Source: JAGLCY01 sp965369705 (GTDB taxonomy: Bacteria > Krumholzibacteriota > Krumholzibacteriia > LZORAL124-64-63). From it: a stretch of DNA of 6,717 nt. The position numbers and the translations under genes were made by a program. This document shows positions 1 through 5,231 of this stretch, in pieces. The notes under the pieces were generated by a model. It was not told where the DNA came from and ran no database searches. It saw only the letters and a program-made list of their open reading frames with translations. The stretch lies in the NCBI GenBank assembly GCA_965369705.1, contig CBDURF010000183.1, positions 1 through 6,717 of the forward strand. Reading direction: 5' to 3'. The number at the start of each line of letters is the position of its first letter. Position 1 is the stretch's first letter.

Positions 1-533
1 CCCGTATAGGCCACCCCCCCCAAGGCCAGAAAAATCATCCCCCGAGTATCCAACGCCGAATACAACGGCTTGATCGCAACCACCATCAACCAGCCCATGC
101 CCAGGTAGAAGGCCATCGATATCATCTTGTACCGCCGACGCGTGACCACCTCCACCACCGCGCCCGCGATGGCTAGTCCCCAGGCCACACCGAACATGGA
201 CCAGCCCCAGCCCCCGCGCAAAGTCACCAGCGTGAAGGGTGTGTAGGTGCCGGCGATCAGCAGGTAGATGGCCGAGTAGTCCAGGAAGCGGAACACCCGC
301 TTGGCTTTCTTGTGGGTCAGGGCGTGGTAGAGGGTGGAAGCGGCGTAGAGCACGATCAACGTGGCCCCGAACACGGCCACTCCGGTGATGTGCCATGCGT
401 TGCCGCGCTGGCTGGCCAAGACCACCAGGATCGAACAGGCGGCCACACTCAGCAGCAGGCCCAGGCCATGGGTGACCGCGTGGGCGATCTCCTCGCCGGT
501 GGTGTAATCCTTCTCGGGTGAATGGGGACTCAT
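1..533 (-). CDS. Hemolysin III family (PAQR-like) integral membrane protein, C-terminus outside window
   Basis: The reading frame starts with ATG at 533-531 and runs off the left edge after 177 codons, so the C-terminus is missing. Family members are usually a little over 200 residues. The conserved landmarks are present in order: EEIAHAVTHGLG (14-25), YAASTLYHA (63-71) and FRFLDYSAIYLLIAGTYTPF (81-100), which together are diagnostic of the hemolysin III/YqfA branch of the PAQR superfamily. Hydrophobic segments lie near 26-40, 48-70, 84-105, 112-130 and 138-158, with a further one entering the edge. The last family histidines would lie outside the window. GGGAG at 541-545 (minus strand) is a ribosome binding site 7 nt before the ATG. 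The family is a membrane protein; metal-dependent hydrolase activity is proposed from relation to PAQR receptors, and haemolysis is only a historical label. A run of eight G on the coding strand (plus 14-21) encodes part of a late transmembrane segment. Confidence 0.93.
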   Translation of the reverse strand, partial: MSPHSPEKDYTTGEEIAHAVTHGLGLLLSVAACSILVVLASQRGNAWHITGVAVFGATLIVLYAASTLYHALTHKKAKRVFRFLDYSAIYLLIAGTYTPFTLVTLRGGWGWSMFGVAWGLAIAGAVVEVVTRRRYKMISMAFYLGMGWLMVVAIKPLYSALDTRGMIFLALGGVAYT

Positions 534-595
534 TGGGCGGCTCCCGGCGGTCTGGGAAATGAGGTGTTAAGGAGAACGTGGATTGTTCGCAGAGG

Positions 596-625
596 ATTCT
601 ACCTTCGCCCGCCCGGTTCGATCAA
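596..625 (-). promoter_or_regulatory. Candidate sigma-70 promoter for the hemolysin III gene
   Basis: On the minus strand, TTGATC (625-620) and TAGAAT (601-596) are separated by 18 nt. They match the -35 and -10 consensus at 4/6 and 5/6. The implied start near 588 gives a leader of about 55 nt before the ATG at 533. This is consensus matching by eye and has not been tested. Confidence 0.4.
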
Positions 626-649
626 ATGATAATTCGGCTCTAGCAGGCC

Positions 650-784
650 TCATAGGGGCATGGCCTCGAGTTCGTCGAGTCCCAGGGTCACCTCTTCGAG
701 CAGCCGCATGGGCACTCCGGCGGGTTTGAAATGGAACACTTCAGGGTTGTGGCGTACGGCACGTGGTTTCGGCGGTCGGGGCAA
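650..784 (-). pseudogene. Truncated DUF134 (UPF0251) regulator, N-terminal 44 residues only
   Basis: A TTG start at 784-782 follows an AGGAGG site with a 6-nt gap. It opens a frame that begins MPRPPKPRAVRHNPEV and continues FHFKPAGVPMRLLEEVTLGL and DELEA before ending MPL-stop. This is the canonical start of DUF134/UPF0251 proteins: a Pro/Arg/Lys-rich head, the KPAG(V/I)P(M/L)R..E motif and LDELEA. Family members are about 90-110 residues or longer, and after LDELEA they continue into a helix-turn-helix domain (LADLEGL..EEAA..MGVSR). That half is absent here, and none of the three frames after 652 resembles it, so the loss looks like a deletion or rearrangement near 655 rather than a point frameshift. 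DUF134 genes often sit beside or are fused to NifX/MTH1175-like genes, which fits the divergent neighbour at 919. The intact start and ribosome site leave open expression of a 44-residue peptide. A second minus-strand frame covering 688-885 overlaps it and is a shadow. Confidence 0.8.
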
Positions 785-790
785 GGAAAC

Positions 791-796
791 CCTCCT
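791..796 (-). promoter_or_regulatory. Ribosome binding site that fixes the TTG start of the DUF134 remnant
   Basis: A full AGGAGG lies 6 nt upstream of the TTG at 784-782. This decides the start, because the family N-terminus (MPRPPK) begins exactly at that TTG and no ATG is available there. Confidence 0.75.
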
Positions 797-798
797 GT

Positions 799-827
799 TT
801 GATTTTCTTCTGTTATGAGCATATACT
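799..827 (+). promoter_or_regulatory. Candidate plus-strand promoter for the NifX-like operon
   Basis: TTGATT (799-804) and TATACT (822-827) are 17 nt apart and match the sigma-70 -35 and -10 consensus at 4/6 and 5/6. Transcription would start near 834, leaving a leader of about 85 nt before the ATG at 919. The -10 box lies inside the palindrome at 811-834. This was found by eye. Confidence 0.5.
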
Positions 828-834
828 CAAAACA
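811..834. promoter_or_regulatory. 24-bp palindromic operator candidate between divergent genes
   Basis: The 24 positions centred between 822 and 823 form an inverted repeat in which 10 of 12 base pairs match; the mismatches are 815/830 and 820/825. The core reads TGAGCATATACTCA. The -10 boxes of both opposing promoter candidates (822-827 plus, 818-823 minus) fall inside it, so one dimeric repressor bound here could block both directions. The full-length ancestor of the adjacent DUF134 remnant is the obvious candidate ligand, by inference only. Confidence 0.6.
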
Positions 835-846
835 AATGGACGTCAA
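818..846 (-). promoter_or_regulatory. Candidate minus-strand promoter for the DUF134 remnant
   Basis: On the minus strand, TTGACG (846-841, 5/6 to -35) and TATGCT (823-818, 4/6 to -10) have the ideal 17-nt spacer. The predicted start near 811 lies just upstream of the AGGAGG site. It overlaps the plus-strand promoter almost completely, so the two cannot be occupied together. Confidence 0.5.
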
Positions 847-847
847 A

Positions 848-876
848 TCCTGCTTTTTTTCACCCGTGAAACAGGA
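848..876. repeat. Interrupted inverted repeat in the leader of the NifX-like operon
   Basis: The inner arms TTTCAC (858-863) and GTGAAA (866-871) surround CC. The outer arms TCCTG (848-852) and CAGGA (872-876) also match, with a 5-nt bulge (853-857) on one side only. It lies downstream of the predicted plus-strand start and could be a weak RNA hairpin or a second protein site. The T run before it is on the wrong side for a plus-strand terminator. Confidence 0.4.
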
Positions 877-918
877 GTCTGTCATAAGATCGACTCTTCA
901 ATCCCGAAAGGATAAATC

Positions 919-1257
919 ATGCGCATCGCAATCCCCGTCTCCCAAGGAATGCTGGATCCTCATTTCGGCCATTGCCGGTCCTTTGCCCTGATCGACGTGG
1001 ACAAGGACGAAAAAAAGATCCTCGCCAGTGAAACCGTCGACGCGCCTCCCCACGAACCCGGTCTGCTGCCCGCCTGGCTGGCGGAACAGGGCGCCGACCT
1101 GGTGCTGGCCGGCGGCATGGGAGGGCGAGCCATTCAACTTTTTGCCGGTCATGACATCGAGGTGATCGTCGGCGTGCCCACTCTCGATCCCGAATCCCTG
1201 GCCCGCAACTATCTCGAGGGAGAGATCGGATCCGGGACCAATGTCTGCGACCACTGA
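919..1257 (+). CDS. NifB/NifX family (MTH1175-like) iron-molybdenum cluster-binding protein
   Basis: This 112-residue protein is a single-domain member of the dinitrogenase iron-molybdenum cofactor superfamily, in the MTH1175-like branch. Landmarks are HFGHC (15-19), PPHEPGLLP (43-51), the glycine-rich AGGMGGRA (64-71), and a C-terminal NVCDH (108-112) that ends the protein as in many relatives. It has no signal peptide or membrane segment, so it is cytoplasmic. Relatives bind or carry Fe-S or Fe-Mo-type clusters, and many occur in organisms that do not fix nitrogen, so the nif label should not imply nitrogen fixation; no nif structural gene is visible here. His/Cys at 15, 18, 19 and 110 are plausible ligands by position. 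AAGGA at 908-912 with a 6-nt gap supports the ATG. It is the first gene of a three-gene run and overlaps the next by 17 nt. The upstream palindrome and leader repeat suggest regulated transcription. Confidence 0.92.
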   Translation: MRIAIPVSQGMLDPHFGHCRSFALIDVDKDEKKILASETVDAPPHEPGLLPAWLAEQGADLVLAGGMGGRAIQLFAGHDIEVIVGVPTLDPESLARNYLEGEIGSGTNVCDH

Positions 1258-1726
1258 CAACCCCAGCGGGCTCGCCGCCATACGGTCCCGGCGGCATCCC
1301 CACTGCTGGGTCTGCTCCGCGGCCAATGAGCGCGGACTGGCGGTGGATTTCCAGGAGGATCAGGCGGGCGCCGTCGAGGGCATCTTTCCCTGTGACGAGG
1401 AATTCACCGGCTACCCCGGTTTCCTTCACGGCGGCATGATCTCCGTCCTGCTGGACGGCGCCATGACCAATTGTCTGATGGCGCGCGGCATCCCCGGCGT
1501 CACGGCCGATCTTCAGATCCGCTTCCTGCGCCCGGTGTTGATCGGCAAGCCCGCCACGGTGCGCGCCTGGTTGGACAGGTCGCGCGGTCCCGTCCATATC
1601 CTCGGTGCGGAGTTGCGCCAGGACGGCGAGATCCTGGCCACGGCCGTTGCCAAGTTCATGTTACCGCCTCAGCGCTGGGAGCGAAGCGAGCAGAATCATC
1701 CCGATGAAAAACGACGGGACAAGTAA
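1241..1726 (+). CDS. PaaI-like hot-dog fold thioesterase (4HBT family)
   Basis: The 161-residue product shows the hot-dog thioesterase signature GYPGFLHGGMISVLLDGAM (57-75). The HGG motif (63-65) and Asp72 lie on the central helix, where the family places the oxyanion-hole and catalytic groups. The strand VTADLQIRFLRPVLIGKPA (87-105) follows. The N-terminal CWVCSAANERGL (22-33) resembles the C..C(G)..N..GL element common in PaaI-like thioesterases. The last 20 or so residues are charged and probably disordered. Such enzymes hydrolyse acyl-CoA or acyl-carrier thioesters in the cytoplasm; the substrate cannot be read from the sequence. The ATG lies inside the last codons of the upstream gene in another frame (17-nt overlap) with only a weak GGGA before it, which suggests translational coupling. 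No later in-frame ATG would keep the CWVC and HGG motifs. The frame ends 10 nt before the next gene. Confidence 0.88.
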   Translation: MSATTDNPSGLAAIRSRRHPHCWVCSAANERGLAVDFQEDQAGAVEGIFPCDEEFTGYPGFLHGGMISVLLDGAMTNCLMARGIPGVTADLQIRFLRPVLIGKPATVRAWLDRSRGPVHILGAELRQDGEILATAVAKFMLPPQRWERSEQNHPDEKRRDK

Positions 1727-1730
1727 GGAG
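1725..1730 (+). promoter_or_regulatory. Ribosome binding site that fixes the CGGC gene start
   Basis: AAGGAG overlaps the stop codon of the thioesterase gene and lies 6 nt before the ATG at 1737. It selects that start over an earlier in-frame ATG at 1605, whose extra 44 residues would be shadow translation of the thioesterase gene. Confidence 0.8.
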
Positions 1731-1736
1731 AAGGCG

Positions 1737-2174
1737 ATGAAGAAGATCGGGATCATCATCTGTGACCGGTATCATGCCTGCGCCGGCGGCAAGTGTCTGC
1801 GGTCCCTGAAGGAACGCGCCGGCGGATTCGCCCGCTACGAGGGCGAAGAGGTCGAGCTCGTCGGCTACACCACCTGCGGCGGCTGCCCCGGCGGCAACGT
1901 GGAATACGCGCCGGAGGAAATGAAGAACAACGGCGCCGAAGTGGTCCATCTGGCCACCGGCCTGGTGGTGGGTTACCCGCCCTGTCCCCATCTCGACTAC
2001 TTCCGGGAGTTCATCCCGCGCAAGTTCGGCATGGAGGTCGTCATGGGCACGCACCCGGTGCCCGAGAAGTACCATCTCGTCCACAAGGACCTGGGTACCT
2101 GGCCCGACATGGCCGCCCAGGATGATCTGAAGGAGCTGTTGGCCGACCGCGAGACCCGCCTGGCCTATGATTGA
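1737..2174 (+). CDS. CGGC domain-containing protein, putative cysteine-rich metal-binding protein
   Basis: This 145-residue protein has the CGGC-domain architecture: IGIIICDRYHACAGGKCLRS (4-23), the signature TTCGGCPGG (45-53), then GAEVVHLATGLVVGYPPCP (66-84) and the tail GTHPVPEKY (104-112). Cysteines are at 9, 15, 20, 47, 50 and 83, and the paired spacing suggests metal or cluster binding. The biochemical role of the family is not established. Many CGGC proteins, as I recall them, carry an extra cysteine in the segment after GAEV (LASC); here it reads LATG, so one potential ligand is absent. No signal or membrane segment is seen, so it is probably cytoplasmic. It is the last gene of the operon, 10 nt after the thioesterase, and co-expression with the NifX-like protein fits a shared metal or redox theme, though that is inference. 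The next gene is 109 nt away with its own promoter candidate. Confidence 0.88.
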   Translation: MKKIGIIICDRYHACAGGKCLRSLKERAGGFARYEGEEVELVGYTTCGGCPGGNVEYAPEEMKNNGAEVVHLATGLVVGYPPCPHLDYFREFIPRKFGMEVVMGTHPVPEKYHLVHKDLGTWPDMAAQDDLKELLADRETRLAYD

Positions 2175-2237
2175 CAGGCGGGAGAGCGGGATCGCCGGCT
2201 TTGCACGATTTCGCAACCAGCCTTGACCGCCGACGTA

Positions 2238-2246
2238 TGGTACAAT
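2238..2246 (+). promoter_or_regulatory. Candidate extended -10 promoter for the motor cassette
   Basis: TGG followed by TACAAT (2241-2246, 5/6 to -10) forms an extended -10 element. A TTGACC at 2223-2228 is only 12 nt away, which is too close to be a normal -35. Transcription would start near 2253, about 30 nt before the gene. It is the only promoter-like site I see in the 109-nt gap. Confidence 0.35.
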
Positions 2247-2283
2247 CCGGCCAAATCCCACACCTCGAACAAGGATGGCAGGC

Positions 2284-3189
2284 ATGGCGACGCGAAGCCG
2301 ACGGATCCTGGTCCAGATGGTGGTTGTTCTGGCGATGGCGGTCATCGTGGCCGTGCTGGTGTTTCTCTGGAAGATCGACGCGGTGGCCGGAGTCCTGTTC
2401 GGCGACCCGCGGCCCCTGATCCTCAATGGAGTCATCCTCCTGCTCTTCTTCCTGGGCATCGGGCAGCTTTTCCGGGCCGTCCGCCACTACGAGCGGCAGG
2501 AAATCCAGATCACCGAATTCATGGCGCGCCGCGCCGAGGGTTATCCCACCGAAGACATCCTGACCGAATTCAACGAACCCTCGCTTCTGATCGAACGCCA
2601 CACCACCATCAAGGAGTTGTTCGGGGGGGGCGGCCCGATAGACCACGGGGCGATTTCAGCCATCATGCTGGCCGGTGAATCACTGCACCTTTCCTTTCCT
2701 CGCTTCGTCAACAACGTGCTGATCCTGACCGGTGTGTTCGGCACCGTCAGTTCGCTGATCTTCGCCTTGATCGGGGCGGCCGACGTGCTGCAGACCGCCG
2801 TCCCGGGCTCGGGCATGGGCCTGATGCTGCTGGGCATGAACACCGCCCTGACGACCACCGCCACGGCCATCGTTTGCTATTTCTTCTTCACCTTCTTCTT
2901 CCACCGGTTCGCTGACCTGCAGACCTGGATCGTAAGCCGGCTCGAGCACGCGGCCCTCATGTACATGGTCCCCGATTTCTCTTTCGAGGCCGAAGCCGTC
3001 AACCACCAGACCAAGCTCCTGGTCGAGGATGTGCGCAAACTGGTCGCCGAGATGCGCCAGGGTCTCGGTGGAATCGAAGGCGCCGTCGCCCGGATCGACG
3101 AAGGGGCCCGCGCCAGGCAGGACGACGCACTGGCCCGACTGGACGACTTGCGCGACATCCTGGTCGAAGGTTTCCGTCTGAACCGATAA
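2284..3189 (+). CDS. MotA/TolQ/ExbB proton channel family protein, four predicted helices plus coiled-coil tail
   Basis: The product is 301 residues from the ATG at 2284. I prefer this to the ATG at 2275 because AAGGA (2271-2275) is then properly spaced. Predicted membrane helices are at 8-29, 44-66, 141-169 and 178-206. The last two carry the family core: GVFGTVSSLIFALIG (150-164) and MNTALTTTATAIVCYF (185-200), with small and polar Thr/Ser residues lining the expected ion path. A loop of about 75 residues (67-140) between helices 2 and 3 and a charged, probably coiled-coil tail (232-295) would be cytoplasmic. Four helices with this loop is the MotA topology rather than the three-helix ExbB form. 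Pentamers of such proteins surround a dimer of the partner subunit and use proton or sodium flow to turn or move it. The partner gene follows 13 nt downstream. An 8-G tract (2623-2630) encodes four glycines in the loop. The cargo or target of the motor is unknown. Confidence 0.85.
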   Translation: MATRSRRILVQMVVVLAMAVIVAVLVFLWKIDAVAGVLFGDPRPLILNGVILLLFFLGIGQLFRAVRHYERQEIQITEFMARRAEGYPTEDILTEFNEPSLLIERHTTIKELFGGGGPIDHGAISAIMLAGESLHLSFPRFVNNVLILTGVFGTVSSLIFALIGAADVLQTAVPGSGMGLMLLGMNTALTTTATAIVCYFFFTFFFHRFADLQTWIVSRLEHAALMYMVPDFSFEAEAVNHQTKLLVEDVRKLVAEMRQGLGGIEGAVARIDEGARARQDDALARLDDLRDILVEGFRLNR

Positions 3190-3202
3190 AGGAGGCGACC
3201 CC

Positions 3203-4045
3203 ATGCACCTTTTTCGCGGATATACCGACTTGAGGCTCAACCGGTCGTCCCATACGACGGATACCTCGCTCTGGCCGTCGTTCACCGACATCATGACCGT
3301 TATCCTGATGGTTTTCATGCTGACGATGGTCGTGGTCATCATCAAGAACGCCGACCTCATCGATCAGATCCGCCTCAGCCGCCAACTGCAGGCCGAAAGC
3401 GAGGAACGCCTGCAGGAGAACTTGCAGGCGATGGTCGATCTCCGGGTCCGGAACACCGACCTCGAGGAGGGGATCCGGGAGGCGCGCATGGAGATCATCC
3501 TGCTGACCGACGAGGCCCGGCGACTCGAGAGCAGCCTCGACATCAAGGCCGCCGCCATCGCCCGCATGGAAGGAATGAAGGACGAGGCCGAACTGGCCAA
3601 CAGCCGGCTCAACCTGCAGATCGCCGAGCTGCTGAGCCGGTTGAAGAAGAACGAAGCGACCCTGCTCATGCTCAGCGACGAGAAGAGCAACCTGGAGATG
3701 ACGTTGGCCCGGCAGCGGCAGGATTTTTCCTCGCTCGAGGACAAGTACCTCAGGCTGGTCCGGCCGGCCCGCAGCTCGATGGGCAAGCAGGTGGTCTCGG
3801 TCCAGTTCTTCCGGAAGGACGGGCAGCTCAAATACATGTTGAAGGACATCGGCGGAAACCGGTGGGAACCCATGTCTCGCATCAAGGTTTTCGGGCGGCT
3901 GGGGGCATTGAAGGAACGCTGGGGCGAGGAACTCTACATCAAGATCGTCATCCCCGACGACAGCGGACTGACCTACAACGAAGCCTGGGGCTTCACCAAG
4001 GTTGTCTTGTCGGAGTTCGATTACTACTACATCGAGGGCTGGTAG
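3203..4045 (+). CDS. ExbD/MotB-like motor subunit with long coiled coil
   Basis: This 280-residue protein has a short cytoplasmic head (1-24), one membrane helix (about 28-48, after LWPSFTDIM) and an Asp at position 29. That is where MotB and ExbD/TolR carry the ion-binding aspartate. Residues about 52-185 are almost entirely charged heptad-like helix, predicted to be a coiled coil. The C-terminal 195-280 is a small globular domain ending in LYIKIVIPDDSGLTYNEAWG and a helix, then DYYYIEGW. Its strand, D, Y..., helix, strand pattern recalls the periplasmic domain of ExbD/TolR. The OmpA-type peptidoglycan-binding motif of MotB and ZorB is absent. AAAGGAGG (3188-3195) lies 7 nt before the ATG. 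Its position directly after the MotA/ExbB-like gene makes it that channel's partner. I recognise the helix and architecture, not the named family, so function beyond a motor subunit is open. Confidence 0.75.
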   Translation: MHLFRGYTDLRLNRSSHTTDTSLWPSFTDIMTVILMVFMLTMVVVIIKNADLIDQIRLSRQLQAESEERLQENLQAMVDLRVRNTDLEEGIREARMEIILLTDEARRLESSLDIKAAAIARMEGMKDEAELANSRLNLQIAELLSRLKKNEATLLMLSDEKSNLEMTLARQRQDFSSLEDKYLRLVRPARSSMGKQVVSVQFFRKDGQLKYMLKDIGGNRWEPMSRIKVFGRLGALKERWGEELYIKIVIPDDSGLTYNEAWGFTKVVLSEFDYYYIEGW

Positions 4046-4052
4046 ACCGGAA

Positions 4053-5231
4053 TCAGTTGACCATCTTGATGGTCCGCGCGCCAAGCCAGGCGAACAACAG
4101 CCCGAATCCCACCACGATGATGGTCGGCAGCACGATGGCCTCGATGCCGCGCCCGAACGTCACCACCCCGTGCAGAGCCTTCATCGCCCAGTAGGTCGGG
4201 AAGAAATAACCGATGATCTGGGCGGTGCGCGGCATGATCTCCATCGGCCACCAGCAGCCCCCCAGCGCGGAAAACACCATGCCGGCCAGCCAGCCCAGGC
4301 TTTCGGCCTGCTGGGTCGTGCGGAACAGCCCGCCGAAGAAAAGCGTCAATCCCGCCACGGTGAAGGCGAAGGGGATCGTGAACAAGGCGACGATCCACCA
4401 ACCCGGTCCCCAGGTGAACTCGATGCCGAACAGGTTCACCAGCCCGATGATCTCGCCGGCGGCCATCAGAACCATGGCCTGGCAAAAACCCACCATCCCC
4501 AGGTTGAGCAGCTTGCCGGCAATGATCTCGCCGTTGGAGAGGGGCGTGGTCGCCAGTCGTGCAAGAGTGCCGTGCAGTTTTTCACGGGTCAGGCTCTCAC
4601 TGCCGCCGATGAGAACGATCATCACCATGAACATCGTCAACATGCCCGGCACCGACTGGGCGGCCCCGGAGGCGACGGGACGCCCCCGGCCGGCGTAGCT
4701 TTGCGTGACGGTGATCCGGCGCGGGTCTTCGATCAGGGTCTTGAGCCGCTCCCAATCTTCCGCGGTGGGAGGAATGCCCGCCGGGTGGTTCCAGCGGATC
4801 AGGGCGCCCAGGAACGCGACCTGGGCCTGGTGCAGCCGAACATCGGCGGCCGCGTCGTACTCGATGTTGCTCTGCGATTGCTTGGTGAAATCAAGCTGGA
4901 CCTGCTCGGCCGCCAGCACCTTGGCGGTGAAATCGGCGGGAACAACCAGGCGGCGGATGAAATCGGTGGTGTCGGCCTCGGCGCGTGTGAGCAGGGTGGT
5001 ATCGAATTCTTCGCCGCGGAGCTGCGCAAGAAAGATCTCGCCCATGAAACCCTGGTCCTCGTTGACCACCTGCAGGGAAATCTTCACGTCCCGCGGACCC
5101 CCGCTACCGCCCAACACCACGCTGAAGAACAGCATGAACATTACCGGCATCACGAACATGAAGAAGATGTTCTCACGCGCCAGGATGAACAGTTTCGTGT
5201 CGTGCAGGGCCAGATGCAGAACGCGCCTCAT
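4053..5231 (-). CDS. ABC-2 type transporter permease, second permease of the operon
   Basis: The 392-residue product has the ABC-2 (ABC2_membrane_3) layout: helix 1 at 22-40, a large extracytoplasmic domain (41-193), then helices near 194-211, 238-262, 277-303, 311-328 and 365-384. The segment ESLTREKLHGTLARLATTPL (212-231) is the cytoplasmic coupling region typical of the family. The LGGCWWPMEIMP motif (323-334) before the last helix is also characteristic. The ATG overlaps the stop of the upstream permease by four bases (ATGA), and GGGAG (5240-5244, minus strand) lies 8 nt before it, so the two are translationally coupled. With its paralogue and the ATPase it should form a heterodimeric inner-membrane exporter. 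Cargo cannot be inferred; relatives are often annotated as drug, polysaccharide or sodium exporters. It converges on the motor genes, leaving only 7 nt between the stop codons. A long frame on the opposite strand (4002-5249) is its shadow. Confidence 0.93.
   Translation of the reverse strand: MRRVLHLALHDTKLFILARENIFFMFVMPVMFMLFFSVVLGGSGGPRDVKISLQVVNEDQGFMGEIFLAQLRGEEFDTTLLTRAEADTTDFIRRLVVPADFTAKVLAAEQVQLDFTKQSQSNIEYDAAADVRLHQAQVAFLGALIRWNHPAGIPPTAEDWERLKTLIEDPRRITVTQSYAGRGRPVASGAAQSVPGMLTMFMVMIVLIGGSESLTREKLHGTLARLATTPLSNGEIIAGKLLNLGMVGFCQAMVLMAAGEIIGLVNLFGIEFTWGPGWWIVALFTIPFAFTVAGLTLFFGGLFRTTQQAESLGWLAGMVFSALGGCWWPMEIMPRTAQIIGYFFPTYWAMKALHGVVTFGRGIEAIVLPTIIVVGFGLLFAWLGARTIKMVN
4059..4074. 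repeat. Perfect inverted repeat at the convergent gene ends
   Basis: GACCATC (4059-4065) and GATGGTC (4068-4074) are perfect complements around TT. As RNA this would form a 6-bp stem with a four-base CUUG loop on the plus strand. It covers the last codons of the ABC permease gene and lies 14 nt after the motor gene stop at 4045. No T run follows on either strand, so it is not a classic terminator. It could still slow polymerase or protect 3' ends. Confidence 0.4.

Noticed and set aside
688..885. Minus-strand frame of 65 codons upstream of and overlapping the DUF134 remnant
   Set aside because: It is in a different frame from the DUF134 homology, has no recognisable domain and spans the promoter region, so it is a chance frame.
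919..1257. Evidence for nitrogen fixation
   Set aside because: MTH1175-like proteins are widespread outside nif clusters, and no nifH, D, K, E, N or B gene is visible.
2171..2199. TTGACA at the end of the CGGC gene as a -35 box
   Set aside because: No -10-like hexamer occurs at 16-18 nt downstream.
2175..2215. Intrinsic terminator after the CGGC gene
   Set aside because: Short GC-rich complementary patches exist, but there is no stable stem followed by a T run.
2223..2246. TTGACC and TACAAT as a conventional promoter pair
   Set aside because: The spacer is 12 nt, too short for sigma-70; only the extended -10 reading was kept.
1656..2459. Minus-strand frame of 267 codons across the CGGC gene and the following gap
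   Set aside because: It is antisense to a CGGC-domain gene with its signature motif, and it shows no domain of its own.
2284..4045. Zorya-type anti-phage system (ZorA/ZorB)
   Set aside because: The first protein is much shorter than ZorA, the second lacks the OmpA-like domain of ZorB, and no ZorC, ZorD or ZorE-like gene is adjacent.
2999..4084. Minus-strand frame of 361 codons opposite the motor genes
   Set aside because: It has no family features and is antisense to two well-supported genes with good ribosome sites.
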